This document shows, one piece after another, positions 45,859-53,935 of a DNA stretch of 64,000 nt. The notes below the pieces were generated by a model. That model ran no database searches. It worked only from the letters and a program-made list of their open reading frames with translations, and was not told the origin of the DNA. Source of the stretch: a virus; IMG/VR virus record IMGVR_UViG_3300028840_001395, positions 124,001 to 188,000 of that record; one strand, given 5' to 3'. The number at the start of each line of letters is the position of its first letter. Within the stretch, counting starts at the first letter, position 1. The translations under genes and the position numbers were made by a program.

Positions 45859-46538
45859 CGCTTCTCCTGTGCAAGCTCCCATGCCTGCTCTGCGAGCTTC
45901 CGGGCGTCCTCGACCGGCGCTCCCTGCATATAGATACCTGCCTCACCCCGGAGACAGGCGGATTCGTGATGGCTCTGCGCCCAAGCGGCCAGGAAGCTGA
46001 TCACGAACTCCTCCACGAACCGAGCCTTGGACAGAGACTTGCCCTCCATCCACGGGGAGAGCATCCCTGACAAGACTACTCTAGGAAGGGCGTTCAATAA
46101 GCCCTCTACCGTCTGGGTGATTCGCATGGACACCTCGATGAACGTCCTGTTCACGGCGTCCAGGAGGGCCGTGAGCGCCTGATCGACCGTCTTGCGGCCC
46201 TCACACCCCACCGGGAACATCGGTTGCCCCAGAGGCATATCGATCCCCGCTCCCCAGCCGTTCGCCCGCTCGTCGCCCGTGATGGGGCAGAGGTCTGGCT
46301 CCTCATACCAGACGTGGATGACGGCGACCTTGCCCCCGTGGGGGTCGCCCTGGTCGGGCCAGCCGTGGAAGCTCTGGCAGCGAGGCTCTCCGGGGCCGGG
46401 GCCGGTCACACCGGAGTATTTCCACTTCATCGCCATCGGGGTCAGCTTCTGGAGCTTCTCGATGGTTTTCAGGGCGAAGTGGGCGTCCGCCTCGGCCTGG
46501 GCATCTTCCTCGGTTCCAGGGTAGTTTACGGGCATCAT
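45855..46538 (-). CDS. Hypothetical protein, 227 aa, with an internal promoter-like motif
   Basis: No family recognised. The first half has GEPRCQSFHGWPDQGDPHGGKVAVIHVWYEEPDLCPI; the second half is helical and ends DARKLAEQAWELAQEKR. A phage-type promoter motif (46073-46102, 18-bp spacer) lies within the gene, just before an internal Met at about residue 158, so a shorter protein may also be made. Confidence 0.7.
   Translation of the reverse strand: MMPVNYPGTEEDAQAEADAHFALKTIEKLQKLTPMAMKWKYSGVTGPGPGEPRCQSFHGWPDQGDPHGGKVAVIHVWYEEPDLCPITGDERANGWGAGIDMPLGQPMFPVGCEGRKTVDQALTALLDAVNRTFIEVSMRITQTVEGLLNALPRVVLSGMLSPWMEGKSLSKARFVEEFVISFLAAWAQSHHESACLRGEAGIYMQGAPVEDARKLAEQAWELAQEKR
46073..46102 (-). 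promoter_or_regulatory. Possible internal phage-type promoter
   Basis: GCTTAT (46097-46102) and TAGTCT (46073-46078) with an 18-bp spacer instead of 17, inside the 45855-46538 coding region. It would serve the minus-strand genes down to 44675. Confidence 0.45.
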
Positions 46539-47971
46539 CTCCTCCCACTGCCGGGAATACGATGTCTAGGGCACGGAGAAGGATTCTCGGGGTTCTCGCC
46601 TGCTTGGCATTTCCAAGACCATACCCCGCTCTTGGACTTGGACGAAATCCCGTAGTCACACGCCGGACACTGGACACTCTTGCGGGTGCTGCCCTCTGCG
46701 GGCTTGTCCTCGTAGAAGTCACAGTCCTCGTACCCGGTCATGTTCACGTTGATATGGCAGTCACCGTCATCCTTGAGGTGCTTGCACGTCGTACACTTCG
46801 GCCACACTTTCGTTGGTGTCTTCTGCGAGTACAGGTTGCAGATCGGAGCCGTTCCCAACGCCTCGTCCACCTTGCAGGTGCCGGGGCCTCCGTAGTTCTC
46901 ACAGTTCTTGCAGTTGCGCTCCGAGGGACGGGTGGCCCGAAGTCCTGTCCCGCCCGTGGGGGCGATCCCGGCCCACTTGAAGTCCGCGCAACTGACGGGG
47001 TTGCCGATCACCCAGTTCAACCGACATCCGGGGACTTGGGCGTCGAAGTGGACGCACTGGGGGCAACTGGGCTTCGGGCCGGGGCTAGCCTTCTCGGCCT
47101 TGGTCTTGAAGTCTTCACAGTCCCGCGACGGGTAGTGGCCCCGCTGGCACTGCCAGTCCCAGTCGCCGTCCGACGCCTCAACACGGGTGCCATGCTGGCA
47201 GCGGCCACAAGGCACGTTGCGTGTCTCGCCCGTGGCCTGGAGGGGTTTCCAGTCGTTCGCCAGGGTCGGCTGCTTCGCCGCCGCCTTCGGCGGCGGCTTG
47301 GGCAAGTCAGTGGGATGGTCTGGCTGCTGGGCCTTGGGGACGTTGTGGAGGTGGTAGCAGCTACGGGTCTTGTTGGGGTCGCGCTTCTCCTTGCTGCCGC
47401 AGTTGATGAACTCCGCTGCACAGCCCCGACACGGGTCCGCATAGTCGTAGCACCGGACGACATAGCCCTTGGCCAACCACTCGCGGAGCTTGTCCGGCGT
47501 CACGTCGGCGGTCCCACTCTCGTCGGAGAACCGGATGGTGGCGTAGTCCTTGTCCACCGCGAAGAGGCTGCCCGCCCGGATCTCGCACGAGTACACCCCC
47601 CACGAATGGTTGAACGTCTTGACCACCATGTAGCTGTGAGGCAGCGGGAAAATGGCTCGGACAGAGGACAGCCATCCGATGAAATCGTCCTTGAGCGGCT
47701 TGATGACCACCCGCTCAGCCTCTTCCACCGTCCGGGCGAACGGATCCAGTCGGGTCACGATCTGACAGACGGCCCACTCGTTCTGATTCAGGATGATCTC
47801 CAGGCGGAGGGAGCGGTCGAAGTCCGCCTGGAGGATCCAGTGGATACCGTCCGGTGTCTGCCGGACTTCCCAAGCATGGGCGGAAATCTCGGGGAAGATT
47901 TCCCGCGCCAGCCGGACGATGCCGGTGATCGTCATGCCCTGCTGGGCCGCAGCCTGGGGAAGTGCGCTCAC
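46535..47971 (-). CDS. DFxGWLS-family protein with five Cys knuckles, 478 aa
   Basis: GTG start (GTGA overlap). Residues about 15-110 hold the recurring domain of this region: IVRLAREIFPEI, strands, then KDDFIGWLSSVRAIFPLP. A small beta barrel follows (YMVVKTFNHSWGVYS, ATIRFSDESGTADVTPDKLREWLAKGYVV). After a Pro/Lys linker come five Cys knuckles (CGRC..., CPQC..., CKNC..., CTTC..., CPAC...), each ending in a Cys and usually an aromatic residue. Possibly a modular metal-containing binding protein; the target is unknown. Confidence 0.78.
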   Translation of the reverse strand: MSALPQAAAQQGMTITGIVRLAREIFPEISAHAWEVRQTPDGIHWILQADFDRSLRLEIILNQNEWAVCQIVTRLDPFARTVEEAERVVIKPLKDDFIGWLSSVRAIFPLPHSYMVVKTFNHSWGVYSCEIRAGSLFAVDKDYATIRFSDESGTADVTPDKLREWLAKGYVVRCYDYADPCRGCAAEFINCGSKEKRDPNKTRSCYHLHNVPKAQQPDHPTDLPKPPPKAAAKQPTLANDWKPLQATGETRNVPCGRCQHGTRVEASDGDWDWQCQRGHYPSRDCEDFKTKAEKASPGPKPSCPQCVHFDAQVPGCRLNWVIGNPVSCADFKWAGIAPTGGTGLRATRPSERNCKNCENYGGPGTCKVDEALGTAPICNLYSQKTPTKVWPKCTTCKHLKDDGDCHINVNMTGYEDCDFYEDKPAEGSTRKSVQCPACDYGISSKSKSGVWSWKCQAGENPENPSPCPRHRIPGSGRR

Positions 47972-48414
47972 CCTTCGCCCACCGTGTAGGCGTCACATTC
48001 ACCCGTCCCGCAACAGCCAAGGCACGAGGTTCCGCACACGGGGCATGACCCCTCCCCGTAGCACACGGGGCACGGGTCGCCTTCCTTGAGCGGGCCATCC
48101 GTGAACCAGAAGTCTCGGAGGTCGAGTCGCCACTTGCACCCGAGCTTCTCATCGGCCCGGTTGGCGAAGCAGTCGTAGCACCACACCCCAGCGTCGGAGC
48201 CGATGACCTCATCCCAGAGCTTCGGAGGCACCAGGAAGTCGTGGACGTTGCGGCCACAGTCCCGGCAGCGAGCACACTCCTCGATCAAGGGATACGTCTT
48301 GAGCGTGTGCCGGTTGACCCACTGGGTCAGGTTCCACAGGTGGATACGCCCGATCTTGAGCAGGTAGCCCACCATGTTCCGCCACCCGGTCATCTCTTCG
48401 CGGAGGTCAGTCAT
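47968..48414 (-). CDS. Cys-rich protein with DnaJ-like zinc cluster, 148 aa
   Basis: Start at 48414. ECARCRDCGRNVH and WCYDCFAN in the middle, then CPVCYGEGSCPVCGTSCLGCCGTGECDAY at the C-terminus. The end resembles the CxxCxGxG zinc repeats of DnaJ. A protein- or RNA-binding role is possible. Confidence 0.72.
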   Translation of the reverse strand: MTDLREEMTGWRNMVGYLLKIGRIHLWNLTQWVNRHTLKTYPLIEECARCRDCGRNVHDFLVPPKLWDEVIGSDAGVWCYDCFANRADEKLGCKWRLDLRDFWFTDGPLKEGDPCPVCYGEGSCPVCGTSCLGCCGTGECDAYTVGEG

Positions 48415-49042
48415 TGGGGAATCCACAGGCCGGGCACTTGTCCTGCCAGCTTGCGTTGTAACAGACCTCGCAGTTGGAGCACACGCGGGAGTGCTCGTGG
48501 CTGGCGTGCTCCGGGCAGAACTCGACAATCCGGCCTTCCTTCCAGGTGCAGGCGACACAGGCACAGGCGGAGCAGAACACACCGCCCTGCTCGCCGGGCT
48601 TGGCCCCGCAGATGTGGCAGGGCTTGTCCTCATCGCCCAGCGATTCGAGAAAGCGCATGACCTCCCGGTATCGGGGAGTCTCCTCGCCCCGCCACTTGGG
48701 GAAGTCTCGCAAGGCCCACTGAAGCTGTCGGATGGCCTCGGCCCGGCTCCGGGATAGCTCCAGCATCGCCCGTGGGAGCACGTCGGAGGGCTTGATGGTC
48801 GCCCCTGCCAGGCTGACATCCCGAAGCTCGTGAAGGTGGTCTTGGACGGCCAGACAGAGCCGTAGCACGGTGGTCTTGTACTCGTCGTAGGTGATCATGC
48901 CCATGTTGGCCAGTTCCCAGGCCAAAGCGTGAGCCGTCTCGTGCGGCGAAGAACACCGCTTCTCCAGCCACTTCCGGTCGCCCTCGTTGATGAGGGCGGC
49001 GAGCTTCTCGCGGAGCATCTCATCGGTCAGGGACAGGTTCAT
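48407..49042 (-). CDS. Helical protein with C-terminal zinc fingers, 211 aa
   Basis: Start at 49042. Residues 1-135 are helical. The end has CHICGAKPGEQGGVFCSACACVACTW, EFCPEH and CSNCEVCYNASWQDKCPACGF, so at least two zinc sites. It shares the C-rich character of its neighbours. Function unknown. Confidence 0.72.
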   Translation of the reverse strand: MNLSLTDEMLREKLAALINEGDRKWLEKRCSSPHETAHALAWELANMGMITYDEYKTTVLRLCLAVQDHLHELRDVSLAGATIKPSDVLPRAMLELSRSRAEAIRQLQWALRDFPKWRGEETPRYREVMRFLESLGDEDKPCHICGAKPGEQGGVFCSACACVACTWKEGRIVEFCPEHASHEHSRVCSNCEVCYNASWQDKCPACGFPND

Positions 49043-49434
49043 TCGGGCACCCCCGGCCTCTTGGCCTTCCAGTCCCCGACTACTTCGTAGGGCTGGTCGA
49101 AGTAGCGGAAGCCCTGGAAGCCCTTCATCTTGATGGGCTTGACCCACTTCCACGAGTCGGCTCGCATCATCAGCCGGGCACCTTCGCCCCAGTCCCGGTT
49201 GGTGACCTCGCAGGTGTTCTGCTCGCCCCAGTCGATGCCCAGCAGGGTGCAGAAGCCCCGGACGTAGCCGTCCTCGACGTAGAACACCTTGTCGCCGGGT
49301 CGTAGTTCCTGGGGAACACGCTTCATCCGCCGGAAGTAGAGCACTCCCGGCCCGCCGCCCTGGGCCTTGGCCCACTCGGCTTCGGCCTCGGCGTTGACCC
49401 GCTCCGACTTGGGAGTCGTGACCACGATGTCCAT
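49039..49434 (-). CDS. PUA/ASCH-like beta-barrel protein, 131 aa
   Basis: RPGDKVFYVEDGYVRGFCTLLGIDWGE resembles the core of PUA-like (ASCH/EVE) domains: GDxVFY, then GxVxGxxxL. Such domains bind RNA or modified bases. The match is by pattern only. It overlaps both neighbours by 4 bp or less. Confidence 0.6.
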   Translation of the reverse strand: MDIVVTTPKSERVNAEAEAEWAKAQGGGPGVLYFRRMKRVPQELRPGDKVFYVEDGYVRGFCTLLGIDWGEQNTCEVTNRDWGEGARLMMRADSWKWVKPIKMKGFQGFRYFDQPYEVVGDWKAKRPGVPE

Positions 49435-49766
49435 CAGTCCCCCTCCTTGGTCACGAGCCGGAGCCGCCTCGACCGGGCGACTTCCTCCTCGAATCGGCGC
49501 TTGTCCTCCTCGTTGCAGAGGAGCATCACCTCATAGGCCAGCTTCATATCGAGCGGGAATCGCAAGTGAATGCAGATCTGGCCTCCGCCTTGGAACTCGT
49601 TCCGCACCTGGATGGACGCACAGCGCACGTTCTCGTAGCGGTCGGGGTCTCCGTTCACCCAGAGGCGCTCGATCTGGTTGAGGAAATGGCCCAGACGACC
49701 CTCACGGGGGTTGTCAAGCTCCTTGAGCGTCACGTCGAAGCTGAGGCCCTTCTCCAGATCGCCCAC
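49434..49766 (-). CDS. Hypothetical protein, 110 aa
   Basis: GLSFDVTLKELDNPREG at the start, CASIQVRNEFQGGGQICIHLRF in the middle and a helix with KRRFEEEVARSRRLRL at the end. No known domain. First gene after the phage promoter at 49784-49812. Confidence 0.7.
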   Translation of the reverse strand: MGDLEKGLSFDVTLKELDNPREGRLGHFLNQIERLWVNGDPDRYENVRCASIQVRNEFQGGGQICIHLRFPLDMKLAYEVMLLCNEEDKRRFEEEVARSRRLRLVTKEGD

Positions 49767-49783
49767 AGGGGCACCTCCTACAG

Positions 49784-49812
49784 AGACTACTCCGCCGGAG
49801 TGCCGGGTAAGC
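49784..49812 (-). promoter_or_regulatory. Phage-type promoter, minus strand
   Basis: GCTTAC (49807-49812), 17 bp, TAGTCT (49784-49789). It lies in the 49-bp gap upstream of the 49766 gene. Confidence 0.75.
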
Positions 49813-49815
49813 CCC

Positions 49816-50223
49816 CTAGTCGTGCCAGCGCTTGACCTCGAAGCCCTGGAGGTCGCCCAGCAAGAGCTTCTCGCCGCAGTCGGGACAGGGCTTGCCGACC
49901 TTCACGTCGTCGGTGCAGGTCTTGGCCTCCTGGCAGGTGTTGCACCAGACATCGAAGTTGGCCGTGATGAAGCCCCACCCCACCGAGTCCGTCCCGAACA
50001 GCCCGTTGAGCAGCCCCAGAATCCCGACCTTGAAGTTGCCGGGCGTGGGCTTCCCCGTCTGCTCATTGTAGGCCGATACCTGGATGGTCGGGTGGTCGGC
50101 CAACGCTTCGTTGCAAGGCACGCGGGCCTCGACCAGCGCCCGCATCGCAGCGGGATCGAGCTTGACGGCCTCGTTGAGCAGCTTCACGACATCTTCGGGG
50201 GTTACAGAGGTGATATCGGGCAT
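49816..50223 (-). CDS. Hypothetical protein with zinc ribbon, 135 aa
   Basis: Start at 50223. Helical N-terminus (TPEDVVKLLNEAVKLDPAAM). The C-terminal third has WCNTCQEAKTCTDDVKVGKPCPDCGEKLLLGD, a four- or five-Cys ribbon. Last gene of its unit. Confidence 0.7.
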   Translation of the reverse strand: MPDITSVTPEDVVKLLNEAVKLDPAAMRALVEARVPCNEALADHPTIQVSAYNEQTGKPTPGNFKVGILGLLNGLFGTDSVGWGFITANFDVWCNTCQEAKTCTDDVKVGKPCPDCGEKLLLGDLQGFEVKRWHD

Positions 50224-50236
50224 CCGGGCCTCCCTT

Positions 50237-50713
50237 CTAGTCGCAGTGGATGCAGAGGTTGTAGCGGTCGATGGTCTGCCCCTCGTCATCGGTCAGGAAC
50301 AGCCGGGTGTTGCACAGGACAGACGTGGACGGCCCCATGTCCGGGTCATCCCCCCGCAGCCAGAACTCGATGAGGTAGGCGTGGGTGTCCTCCACGGGGA
50401 TGTCCCGGAGACGGGGATGCTTGGCCCGTTCCTGATCCCGAGAACGGACGTGCTTCAGGTGTCGCCGGGCCTCGTCGTGGCTGAACTCGGACTGGCTGAA
50501 GTTGACCTGTCGGGAGGGGTAGATGATGGCCCCCTGCAACTCTACAGGCTCGCCCTTGTCATCAACGTGACCCTCGGGATAGAGCAGGATGGGGCCACCA
50601 TCCTTCCCCATCGCACCCGGTTCGGCCACGACACACCGGAGAACCCGGCACCGCCGGATGTCCTCGATGTAGGCCCAGCCCTCATCACCAACGGTCTGCA
50701 TCTTGAGAATCAT
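50237..50713 (-). CDS. Hypothetical protein, 158 aa
   Basis: Beta-rich protein with YIEDIRRCRVLRCVVAE and GAIIYPSRQVNFSQSEFSHDEA; the end has CNTRLFLTDDEGQTIDRYNLCIHCD. On the minus strand a perfect TATAAT lies at 50759-50764, 46 bp upstream, without a clear -35. No family recognised. Confidence 0.7.
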   Translation of the reverse strand: MILKMQTVGDEGWAYIEDIRRCRVLRCVVAEPGAMGKDGGPILLYPEGHVDDKGEPVELQGAIIYPSRQVNFSQSEFSHDEARRHLKHVRSRDQERAKHPRLRDIPVEDTHAYLIEFWLRGDDPDMGPSTSVLCNTRLFLTDDEGQTIDRYNLCIHCD

Positions 50714-50767
50714 GACGTACCTCCTTCTGACTACTGACTACGCACTACTATTAGCCAGATTATACCG

Positions 50768-52204
50768 TCAGAAGGGGATGTCATCGACCTTCTCCTGGTG
50801 GAGAAGACAGTCGTCGGTCGAGGTCGTGTCACTACCCTGGACACAGGTTGTGGCTCCTGAGCCTGGATCAGTGCGCTTGTATTTACACCCCCGGCACAGG
50901 GACTCGCTCCGTTTCTTGGGCGGCGGGGGCGGCGGCTCTTCCAGTGTCCAGTCCTCACACTTCGGGTCATCGGCATACCGCTCGGGACGGGTGCAGCCAT
51001 TGTTGTAGTGCCAGCATCCTTCGCAGCCCGTGATCCCATGCTCGAAGAACGGCACCATCGCCCCGCTGGCGACCAGCTCGCGCACCTGATCGTCAGAATC
51101 ATCCCCCATCATGTGGATGATATGGCCCTTCCCCCAACGATTCTCGCCAATCTCGACCGTCTGGGTGGTCAGGAACTTGTAGCCCTTGACCTCGACGGGG
51201 TGGGGAACCATGCCAGCAACGACCGAGAGCCAACCCACGAAGTCATCCCAGGAATGACTGCCGAAGACGACCCTCGACTTCTCCCGATAGACCGGGTGGC
51301 TACCCCCGTCTGTTTCCTCTCGGGTCAGAATCCCAACGGTATCATCCACGCCGATCACGAACTCGACGTACCAATCTTGACCGAGAGAAGCGAAGATATC
51401 GGCCTTCGGAATTCCTTTCATCGGAGAGGTGATGTTCCAGTCGTGACCTGGCACCCACGGAAAGACCTCCTTGATGGTCGGCAGGATGTTCAGGGCGATG
51501 GCCAACGGAGGGCCTTCCAGGTCGGGTGTCTCGGGCGGCGGCTCCTCGGGAGGCATTGGGACCAGCCAGCCCCGCAGGTGGTCAGGATCGGCGCTAAGAT
51601 GATTTCCCGACCCCTTGTGTCGGATGAGATCACCCTTGACTTCGACCTCATCATCCTTGGCAAAGCCCACGTCGTTCACGAAGAACGGCACCGTCACCAC
51701 ACAGGGAACCCACTGGCCTCCGTTCTCGACCTTGACAAGCAAGCCTTCCCCGATGGCCTTGGAAAGCTCATCGGCGGCTACCGTCCACAGCAGATGAGGG
51801 TCTGTCCGTATCCCCCTCGCCGCCCCGTTCCGCAGGTTGATCTCCACGATCTGACCCTCGGTCAAATCGAACTTCGGGACAAGCTCGAAGTCACCCGTGA
51901 CTACGAACGAAGAAATCTCTTCGACGGGGACGGGCGGCTTGGCGACCTTCATCGGCTTCATCCGGGTGTCGAGGACTTCCGAGAGATGCTTGTCTGCGGG
52001 GAGCCACTTGCCCCCGGTAGCCCGGCAGCGGAACTTGCTAGCACCCGCTCCCGAGAACAAGACCTCGATGGTCTCCCCGATCTTGACGTGCTGCTGGCCG
52101 TCCTCCGTCTGTAGGATGAAGTTCCGGGTGACATCGTAGTCCCTGACCTCGGGGGTCACGTTCCCGGTGGAGGCGAAGCCGTGGGGCATGTCTTGGCTGG
52201 CCAC
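50768..52204 (-). CDS. DFxGWLS-family protein with three SH3-like repeats and Cys knuckles, 478 aa
   Basis: Residues about 18-235 contain three similar beta-barrel repeats: FILQTEDGQQHVKIGETIEV, FELVPKFDLTEGQIVEINL and FFVNDVGFAKDDEVEVKG, each ending in a short helix. Then LAIALNILPTIKEVFPWVPG ... WDDFVGWLSVVAGMVPHP is the recurring domain of this region. The end has CEGCWHYNNGCTRPERYADDPKCEDW and a second knuckle (CRGCKYKR ... DDCLLH) separated by a Pro run. Same length and module types as the 46535 protein in a different order. Confidence 0.76.
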   Translation of the reverse strand: MASQDMPHGFASTGNVTPEVRDYDVTRNFILQTEDGQQHVKIGETIEVLFSGAGASKFRCRATGGKWLPADKHLSEVLDTRMKPMKVAKPPVPVEEISSFVVTGDFELVPKFDLTEGQIVEINLRNGAARGIRTDPHLLWTVAADELSKAIGEGLLVKVENGGQWVPCVVTVPFFVNDVGFAKDDEVEVKGDLIRHKGSGNHLSADPDHLRGWLVPMPPEEPPPETPDLEGPPLAIALNILPTIKEVFPWVPGHDWNITSPMKGIPKADIFASLGQDWYVEFVIGVDDTVGILTREETDGGSHPVYREKSRVVFGSHSWDDFVGWLSVVAGMVPHPVEVKGYKFLTTQTVEIGENRWGKGHIIHMMGDDSDDQVRELVASGAMVPFFEHGITGCEGCWHYNNGCTRPERYADDPKCEDWTLEEPPPPPPKKRSESLCRGCKYKRTDPGSGATTCVQGSDTTSTDDCLLHQEKVDDIPF

Positions 52205-52207
52205 GGA

Positions 52208-52330
52208 TTAGCCCCCATACGCCTTGATCAGATAGTCCGCCAGGAACCCAGCACCGATCAGAATCCACGTCGCCGCGAGGAACCACCAGCAGGCCTTGAG
52301 CACGTCCTCGGGGATGTTCGGGACTCTCAC
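52208..52330 (-). CDS. Membrane microprotein, 40 aa
   Basis: GTG at 52330 (GTGA overlap), TAA at 52208. ACWWFLAATWILIGAGFLADYLI is one membrane helix after a short polar start (VRVPNIPEDVLK). Not similar in sequence to the other tiny membrane proteins. Confidence 0.6.
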   Translation of the reverse strand: MRVPNIPEDVLKACWWFLAATWILIGAGFLADYLIKAYGG

Positions 52331-52920
52331 TTGCCCATCCCCATCACCACGCGGGGCTCGGGCAGGTCATCCCTCACGAACTCACAGCGACCATAGGTTG
52401 CCTCCGAGATCACGAAGGTCTGCTTCCCTGTTCGGATGACCGGGATGCCAAACAGCATATCTGGCTGGGAGTCAGGGGCATACTCGTGGCCCAGCGCCTC
52501 CTGAACCTTGTGTCTCATCAAGTGCCAGGAGAACTTGCCTCCCAGGTAGATCGTCCCCGGAGGGATGTCGGCCCTCTCCAGGGCGAGAACGGCCTCTCTG
52601 ACACGCATCAGGGCGTCCCAGGTGCATTCCCGGAGAGCCTGCTTGCGGTCTCGACGCTTCTGGGCCGTCCCATCCTCCTCGTAGCTCTGCTGGATGAAGG
52701 GCTCGATCTCGTCCCTGAACTCCCCGTCGTAGGCGAAGGCGGTGGTGATGTCGTCACGGGTCAGGTGGGGATAGACTTCGTGGACGGCCTGGAACCAGTC
52801 CGCCTGGGTTCCCACGTCGCGGGTGATTCTGGCGATGCGCCAGATGTAGCAGCCCTTGATGTGAGCGATACCCTTGGCGTCCTTCTGAACCTCGGGAAAC
52901 AGGTCTTCCTGGTCGCTCAT
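52327..52920 (-). CDS. Hypothetical protein with FGIPVI motif, 197 aa
   Basis: Start at 52920. The C-terminal half, IPPGTIYLGGKFSWHLMRHKVQEALG ... DMLFGIPVIRTGKQ, resembles a pattern common in phage proteins (a strand, a helix with His/Arg, then the FGIPV strand). The 59929 protein has a related part (RIQMNPLMLHALLKERTE ... FRGIELTAN). Function unknown. Confidence 0.68.
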   Translation of the reverse strand: MSDQEDLFPEVQKDAKGIAHIKGCYIWRIARITRDVGTQADWFQAVHEVYPHLTRDDITTAFAYDGEFRDEIEPFIQQSYEEDGTAQKRRDRKQALRECTWDALMRVREAVLALERADIPPGTIYLGGKFSWHLMRHKVQEALGHEYAPDSQPDMLFGIPVIRTGKQTFVISEATYGRCEFVRDDLPEPRVVMGMGK

Positions 52921-53462
52921 CTCTTCCTCCCGTGGCCCAGGATTCCGTGGAGTTCGTCTCGCAGGGACTCCGCTTCCTTGATGATCTCGATGGCCTTGTC
53001 CACGCACTCGGCGTGGGTCGGGCTGCCGGGCAGCGGGACGGCCTCGGCCAACCCCTGCAGCAGGTTCTCGTAGTGATGGAGAGTGGCCCGAAGCTCTCGC
53101 TCCGACTGGGACTTCCCTGCCGGGGTCTCGCTCTGGTCGGCACCGAGGAGCGCGATGATGTTGTCAGCGGCCTCCTTCAGGTCGGAGTGGTCGAGATAGC
53201 CCTCGGGAGTCCGCTTCTCGACCAACTTCATCTCACCCGGCCCCAACGTGTCGCCCGGATCCTCGCTGTCGAGCCACTCGATCAGGGCCTCGACGCACTC
53301 CTCCGAGTGCGGGGCCTCGTTGCCCTGGGGACAGTCGTGAAAGAGCGGGCAGCCCGTGAAATGAACCGGACAACCTCCGAACCGGCCCGCAATCGAGGAC
53401 TCCCAGGTGAGCCGACACGTCTCCACCACGTTGCGAACCAGGATGCTGTCACGGCGGCTCAT
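52917..53462 (-). CDS. Hypothetical protein with Cys-rich middle, 181 aa
   Basis: Start at 53462. GGCPVHFTGCPLFHDCPQG and a later Cys (SEECVEALIEW) may bind metal. The C-terminal 90 residues are helical. It is the first gene after the promoter at 53482-53510. Confidence 0.7.
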   Translation of the reverse strand: MSRRDSILVRNVVETCRLTWESSIAGRFGGCPVHFTGCPLFHDCPQGNEAPHSEECVEALIEWLDSEDPGDTLGPGEMKLVEKRTPEGYLDHSDLKEAADNIIALLGADQSETPAGKSQSERELRATLHHYENLLQGLAEAVPLPGSPTHAECVDKAIEIIKEAESLRDELHGILGHGRKR

Positions 53463-53481
53463 CCAGCACCTCCTCTGGGCT

Positions 53482-53510
53482 ATACTACTCCGACCAGGGG
53501 GTGCGTAGCC
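53482..53510 (-). promoter_or_regulatory. Phage-type promoter, variant
   Basis: GGCTAC (53505-53510), 17 bp, TAGTAT (53482-53487), each differing from the consensus by one or two bases. It is back to back with a GGGGTATGAT box (53521-53530) that faces the plus-strand gene at 53547. Confidence 0.6.
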
Positions 53511-53546
53511 CCCCCACTTCGGGGTATGATGCACGGGGAGGATACG

Positions 53547-53849
53547 ATGGCCAAGAAAGTCGTCAACTGTCCCTACTGCGAGAAGCCCGGCGTCCTGAAA
53601 ACCCGCGAGTCCACCTTCCGCCGGGAGGACAAGTTCGTCACCATCCAGGTCAAGCACTACGAGTGCCCTTCGGGCTGCGAGATGCCCCGAGGCCAGGGTG
53701 ACCCACCCCTGCCGGAGAAGTACCGGGTGTTCGGCTGGGAGGATATGGAGTTGATGAAAGAGAACTCGGAGCAGGCCAAGCTCGCCTGGCTGGCCAAGTA
53801 CGGCGAGGAGATGCCCAAGCCCCGTAGGATTCGGCGTAAGCAGCCGTGA
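53547..53849 (+). CDS. Zinc-finger-like protein, 100 aa
   Basis: ATG at 53547, GGGGAGG upstream. VVNCPYCEKPGVLKTRESTF ... VKHYECPSGCEMP has two CxxC-type pairs, as in YgiT-type or transcription-elongation zinc fingers. The rest is helical and ends in a basic tail (RRIRRKQP). No clear family. Confidence 0.72.
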   Translation: MAKKVVNCPYCEKPGVLKTRESTFRREDKFVTIQVKHYECPSGCEMPRGQGDPPLPEKYRVFGWEDMELMKENSEQAKLAWLAKYGEEMPKPRRIRRKQP

Positions 53850-53935
53850 AGGTCATCGCGTTCATCGGGATGACCTTGGTGATGCTCAGCATCCTCTGGT
53901 TCGGGCTCAATGGAGAAGACGATGGAGAGGAATGA
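53846..53935 (+). CDS. Membrane microprotein, 29 aa
   Basis: GTG at 53846 overlaps the previous stop (GTGA). VKVIAFIGMTLVMLSILWF is a membrane helix; the tail GLNGEDDGEE is acidic. Overlaps the next gene by 14 bp. Confidence 0.55.
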   Translation: MKVIAFIGMTLVMLSILWFGLNGEDDGEE

